Below are positions 12,247 to 15,260 of a stretch of DNA of 15,260 bases, piece after piece. The stretch's first letter is position 1, and every line of letters begins with the position of its first letter. Position numbers and translations under genes: made by a program. This DNA comes from Candidatus Nealsoniibacteriota bacterium (GTDB lineage Bacteria > Patescibacteriota > Minisyncoccia > Minisyncoccales > GWA2-38-27): contig PWQC01000020.1 in NCBI GenBank assembly GCA_003556925.1, positions 1 through 15,260 on the forward strand. The letters are read 5' to 3'. The notes under the pieces are model-generated. The model did no database searches. It was not told the DNA's origin and saw only the letters and a program-made list of their open reading frames with translations.

Positions 12247-12859
12247 CCGGATTAAATATTTTATGGTCCTTCAAAAAAATTCTATCTCTTATTGTGTATA
12301 GCAATCCGGTTGATAATAGACCCAAGAAACTAACTAAAATAAAGATCGCTTTAAAGCCAAGAATACTGGCGATTACTCCTCCAAAAGCAGCGGCAAAGGC
12401 GGCTGAAAGACCTATCACGGTGCTTTGAATGCTCCAAGTGAAAGCATACCAATTCTTATCAATATGTCTCGAGAACATACCAAGCCAAGCCGGAACGACA
12501 AAAGCCATCGCTATTCCTCTTACCGCTTCTAACAAAAAGATATGATAAATTTGAGTAGAAAAAAAATAACCAAGAGGAATAAGGTTGGCTACTATCATCC
12601 CTCCGATTAAACATTTAAAATCATCCTCTTCTCCTTTTTTCAAATCAAAGATATCAGCGATAAAGGGTTGACTTATCGATTTTACAAACCAATAAGTGGC
12701 AGCGACAAAACCAATTGTTCCTAAATTTCCACCCTCAATATTTTGAACTAAAAAGATGGCAAAAATTGGTCCCACTAACCCCCAACCGGCGTGAAGGAAA
12801 AAATCAGCGAAGATTAAAACCCCTGCTATTTTATTTATTCTCTTTAATTTGTCTTTCAT
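12236..12859 (-). CDS. Half-size major facilitator superfamily membrane protein
   Basis: A 207-residue hydrophobic protein with about six membrane segments (near 10-36, 45-65, 84-101, 105-125, 138-160 and 165-190). This is half of a normal 12-helix MFS transporter. It resembles the N-terminal half: GPIFAIFLVQNI, a loop between helices 2 and 3 with QPFIADIFDLKKGEEDDF, where MFS motif A (GxxaDrxGrk) would sit, and RGIAMAFVVPAWLGMF in helix 4. It ends with a charged tail and a clean TAA, and the following DNA is polX, so no second half is present nearby. It may work as a dimer or be a stable reduced form. The substrate is unknown. It overlaps the flippase gene by 29 nt and polX by 11 nt. Confidence 0.7.
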   Translation of the reverse strand: MKDKLKRINKIAGVLIFADFFLHAGWGLVGPIFAIFLVQNIEGGNLGTIGFVAATYWFVKSISQPFIADIFDLKKGEEDDFKCLIGGMIVANLIPLGYFFSTQIYHIFLLEAVRGIAMAFVVPAWLGMFSRHIDKNWYAFTWSIQSTVIGLSAAFAAAFGGVIASILGFKAIFILVSFLGLLSTGLLYTIRDRIFLKDHKIFNPDEK

Positions 12860-13844
12860 TTTTAAAAATATTTTTAATCACGTTGAAAAATATATAAGTA
12901 CCCAATTTAAACAGACAGACAATACCAAAAGCAGCTATAAACAACTCTGCACTCCTCAAAATAATGCTAAAGGTAACCCCTTGAATCGCTCCAAATCCCA
13001 AATAGCCAAAGATAAAGGTTTGAGCGGCCTCCAAAGAGCCGATACCGGCCGGAAGTGGGACTAGGTAAGAAAGATAGATAAAAAGCATAACCGATCCCGC
13101 AACTAAAAAACTTTTATTTTGAGTTAGGAAAAAAAGTAAAATTCCAGCCCTTAGAAAAATAACCAGATACCTCAGGAAGCTAACTAAACATATCTTCCAA
13201 AACAAGACGTCTTTGGGATTAAAAAAAGAAAAGATATCATGAGTAAAATTATAGGCAGAATCATTATTTTTTACTCCTAAAACTTTCAAAATAAGATTAA
13301 TTAATCTTTCTTTTTTGTAAAGCTTAAAAAATAAAAACAAAAAGATTAAAACAGAAAAAAGAAATATTAATACTACTAAAATTTCTAGATATTTTAAAGG
13401 TAACGAAGACAATAAAACAAAAGAAAAGAGACCAAAAAGCAAAAAAACAAGCAAGGCAAAGAAGGAGAGAATTTTTTCGATAACTAAAACAGAAATATTT
13501 TTTCCCCAAGGAATAGAGAATTTGCTCTTTAGAGCGTAAGCCCTGACTCCTTCTCCTCCAATAAGAGCGACGGGAGTTAAATAAGTGAAAGAGAAGCCGG
13601 CGAAATAAATTTCAAGCAATTTTAAAAAGGGAAAATGATAATTTTGACTGGCAAGAATAAGTTGCCATTTAAAAGCTCCAATAATCCAAATTAAAAGACT
13701 TAAAAGGACCAGAACAAATCCTTGATAGCTTAAAAAAATATTGAAAGCATTTCTTATCTCTTGCCAACCGGTCCATTTAACAACAACGAAAAAAATAAAA
13801 AACGCAATCAAAAAGGAAAAGACAACCGTGCCTATTTTTTTCAT
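12831..13844 (-). CDS. Flippase-like / LPG synthase transmembrane domain protein (UPF0104)
   Basis: A 337-residue integral membrane protein with about eight hydrophobic segments (for example 5-22, 42-58, 76-93, 115-145, 154-174, 217-240, 247-265 and 287-320). The family marks are PVALIGGEGVRAYALKSK (91-108) and PLPAGIGSLEAAQ (263-275), which fit the UPF0104/YbhN group related to the membrane domain of MprF. Relatives move or synthesise modified lipids, or act in cell-surface glycolipid biosynthesis, often beside glycosyltransferases; no such gene is seen here. It leads a three-gene overlapping block (flippase, MFS, polX) with its own promoter after groEL. Confidence 0.8.
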   Translation of the reverse strand: MKKIGTVVFSFLIAFFIFFVVVKWTGWQEIRNAFNIFLSYQGFVLVLLSLLIWIIGAFKWQLILASQNYHFPFLKLLEIYFAGFSFTYLTPVALIGGEGVRAYALKSKFSIPWGKNISVLVIEKILSFFALLVFLLFGLFSFVLLSSLPLKYLEILVVLIFLFSVLIFLFLFFKLYKKERLINLILKVLGVKNNDSAYNFTHDIFSFFNPKDVLFWKICLVSFLRYLVIFLRAGILLFFLTQNKSFLVAGSVMLFIYLSYLVPLPAGIGSLEAAQTFIFGYLGFGAIQGVTFSIILRSAELFIAAFGIVCLFKLGTYIFFNVIKNIFKNERQIKENK

Positions 13845-13850
13845 AGATCC

Positions 13851-13879
13851 ACTATAACAAAAAAGTGATTAAAGATCAA
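13851..13879 (-). promoter_or_regulatory. Promoter for flippase-MFS-polX block, predicted leaderless
   Basis: In the 37-bp gap after groEL, the minus strand reads TTGATC (13874-13879), a 17-bp spacer and TATAGT (13851-13856). Six bases then lead to the ATG at 13844. The predicted +1 is the A of the start codon, and there is no Shine-Dalgarno. No hairpin-plus-T-run terminator for groEL is visible in the same gap. Confidence 0.62.
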
Positions 13880-13881
13880 AA

Positions 13882-15260
13882 TTAATACTGCATGGGCATC
13901 TGAGGAGGAGCAGGAGATTCTTTTTCTTCAGGTATCTCTACCACCACACACTCGGTTGTCAAGAAAATAGCAGCTGCTGAGGCGGCATTTTGCAAGGTTA
14001 ATCTAACCACCTTGGCAGGATCAACAATTCCAGCTTCCATTAAATCCTCATATTCCATCTTTTGAGCGTTAAAGCCAAAATTTCCCTCTCCTTCTTTTAC
14101 TTTTTGAGCTACAACAGCTCCATCTATAGCCGCATTTTGAGCTATCTGCCTAATGGGTTCTTCCAAGGCTCTTTTAAGAATATTTATTCCGGTTATCTCT
14201 TCTTCCTCTCCCTTTAAAGAATCCAATGACAAGCTAGCCCTTAACAAAGAGACGCCACCACCAACCACAATTCCTTCTTCAACCGCCGCTTTAGTCGCCG
14301 CTAAGGCGTCTTCTGTTTTATGCTGCCTCGCTTTTTGTTCTATCTCCGTAGCGGCACCTACCTTTAAAACAGCTACTCCCCCAGAGAGTTTAGCTAATCT
14401 TTCTTGTAACTTTTCTTTGTCAAAATCAGAATCAACCGCCTCAATCTCTTTTTTAATCTGACTTATTCTAGAATCAATCTCTTCTTTTTTCCCTTTTCCT
14501 TCAATAATAGTAGTATTCTCTTTTTTAGCCACTATCTTTCTGGCAGATCCTAAGACATCTAAATCAACACTGTCCAATTTCATACCAGTCGCCTCTGAAA
14601 CTACTTTTCCTCCGGTAACAGTCGCTATGTCTTCTAACATCTCTTGCTTCCTATCACCAAAACCGGGTGCTTTAATAGCCAATGTATTAAAGGCTCCTCT
14701 TAATTTATTAAGCACTAAAGTAGCCAAGGCTTCTCCTTCTATGTCTTCAGCAATAAGCACCAACTCTTTCTTTCCCGCTTGATTAATCTTTTCCAATAGA
14801 GGAAGGATCTCACTCAAGGCGGATATCTTTTTATCAGTAATAAGAAGATAGGCATCTTCATAAACGGCCTCCATTCTTTCCGGGTCGGTTACCATATAAG
14901 GAGATACAAAACCCTGATCAAGCTGAAGACCTTTAACTACTTCTTTTTCCAAATCAAATCCCTTGGACTCTTCTACGGTAATAACCCCATCTTTACCTAT
15001 CTCTGACATAGCGTTTGCTATTAAATCTCCTATCTCTTTACTCTCGGCCGAAATGGCAGCCACTTGAGCCATCTCTTCTTTGGTATTAATCTCTTTGGCG
15101 GTCTTTTTCAGTTCTTCGATAACATGCTTAACTCCTTGTTCAATTCCTTTTTTAAGGGCTAAGGGATTGGCTCCGGCAGCCACGTTTTTTAAGCCTTCGG
15201 CAATAATGGCTTGGGCAAGAATAGAAGCAGTAGTGGTTCCATCTCCTGAAGCATCATTTG
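13882..15260 (-). CDS. groEL: Chaperonin GroEL (Hsp60), N-terminus cut by window edge
   Basis: The C-terminal 459 or so residues of the 60-kDa chaperonin, which forms double heptameric rings and folds proteins with ATP and GroES. The reading frame runs through the right edge; about 84 N-terminal residues are missing by comparison with E. coli. The visible part begins [19 protein letters not shown], with the ATP-binding GDGTTT, then [11 protein letters not shown]. Further hallmarks are [67 protein letters not shown] (which contains the hydrolytic Asp) and [20 protein letters not shown]. The C-terminus ends [11 protein letters not shown] and lacks the GGM repeats of many GroELs. Whether groES lies upstream cannot be seen. 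Confidence 0.97.
   Translation of the reverse strand, partial: NDASGDGTTTASILAQAIIAEGLKNVAAGANPLALKKGIEQGVKHVIEELKKTAKEINTKEEMAQVAAISAESKEIGDLIANAMSEIGKDGVITVEESKGFDLEKEVVKGLQLDQGFVSPYMVTDPERMEAVYEDAYLLITDKKISALSEILPLLEKINQAGKKELVLIAEDIEGEALATLVLNKLRGAFNTLAIKAPGFGDRKQEMLEDIATVTGGKVVSEATGMKLDSVDLDVLGSARKIVAKKENTTIIEGKGKKEEIDSRISQIKKEIEAVDSDFDKEKLQERLAKLSGGVAVLKVGAATEIEQKARQHKTEDALAATKAAVEEGIVVGGGVSLLRASLSLDSLKGEEEEITGINILKRALEEPIRQIAQNAAIDGAVVAQKVKEGEGNFGFNAQKMEYEDLMEAGIVDPAKVVRLTLQNAASAAAIFLTTECVVVEIPEEKESPAPPQMPMQY

Noticed and set aside
12204..13064. Plus-strand open frames opposite the MFS and flippase genes, and similar shadows opposite the minus-strand operon
   Set aside because: They have no recognisable family features and lie wholly antisense to well-supported genes; low stop density in purine-rich genes explains them.
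13845..13881. Possible Rho-independent terminator after groEL
   Set aside because: Only a tiny GAT/ATC pairing is present next to a T run; there is no stable stem. The sequence is better explained as a promoter.
15181..15183. GTG at 15183 as the groEL start
   Set aside because: The reading frame continues upstream with GDGTTT and other GroEL residues to the window edge, so this codon is an internal Val.
1..15260. CRISPR arrays, insertion sequences, tRNA or rRNA genes, toxin or defence modules
   Set aside because: I looked on both strands for regular direct repeats, transposase motifs, other TTCRA-containing cloverleaf ends and defence-type domains. I found none apart from the tmRNA.

Overview
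The window reads as a compact, AT-rich bacterial chromosome segment. Genes abut or overlap almost everywhere, and the total non-coding space is under about 150 bases. TGA serves as a stop (metG/AI-2E/M16 ATGA overlaps, recO, smpB, rpmI), so the code is standard table 11 and not the TGA=Gly code of Gracilibacteria or SR1. Short gene versions, a beta-rich surface protein with an N-terminal anchor, an IleRS with unusual signature motifs and PolX fused to a PHP domain all suggest a Patescibacteria/CPR lineage such as Parcubacteria. That placement is an inference; no 16S gene is in view.

Left block, minus strand (about 8737 down to 1): ileS - recO - anchored beta-rich protein - glyQS - M16 peptidase - AI-2E-type permease - metG (cut by the window edge). 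The spacings are 17 nt overlap, 14 nt gap, 1 nt gap, 34 nt overlap, and two 4-nt ATGA overlaps, so this looks like one long operon. An additional promoter-like sequence lies inside the 3' end of recO. Three of the seven genes are aminoacyl-tRNA synthetases.

Middle block, plus strand (8793-10608): smpB - ssrA (tmRNA) - infC - rpmI - rplT. This places ribosome rescue (SmpB and tmRNA) upstream of the classical IF-3/L35/L20 operon. The tmRNA can be folded by eye: a 7-bp acceptor stem, a 12-position P2 helix, four pseudoknots and a 13-residue tag, ANLFGKQPALAVA. Its 5' end overlaps the smpB stop codon by 8 nt, and infC begins within about 10 nt of its 3' end.

Right block, minus strand: groEL (cut by the right edge), then a flippase-like membrane protein with its own promoter, a half-size MFS protein, and PolX. 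The last three overlap one another (29 and 11 nt). PolX overlaps rplT convergently by 12 nt.

A recurring pattern is that block-leading genes (ileS, smpB, flippase) have a -10 box exactly six bases before the ATG and no Shine-Dalgarno. This predicts leaderless mRNAs. Some internal genes (metG, M16 peptidase) do have good Shine-Dalgarno sequences. No tRNA, rRNA, CRISPR, insertion sequence or defence system was seen.
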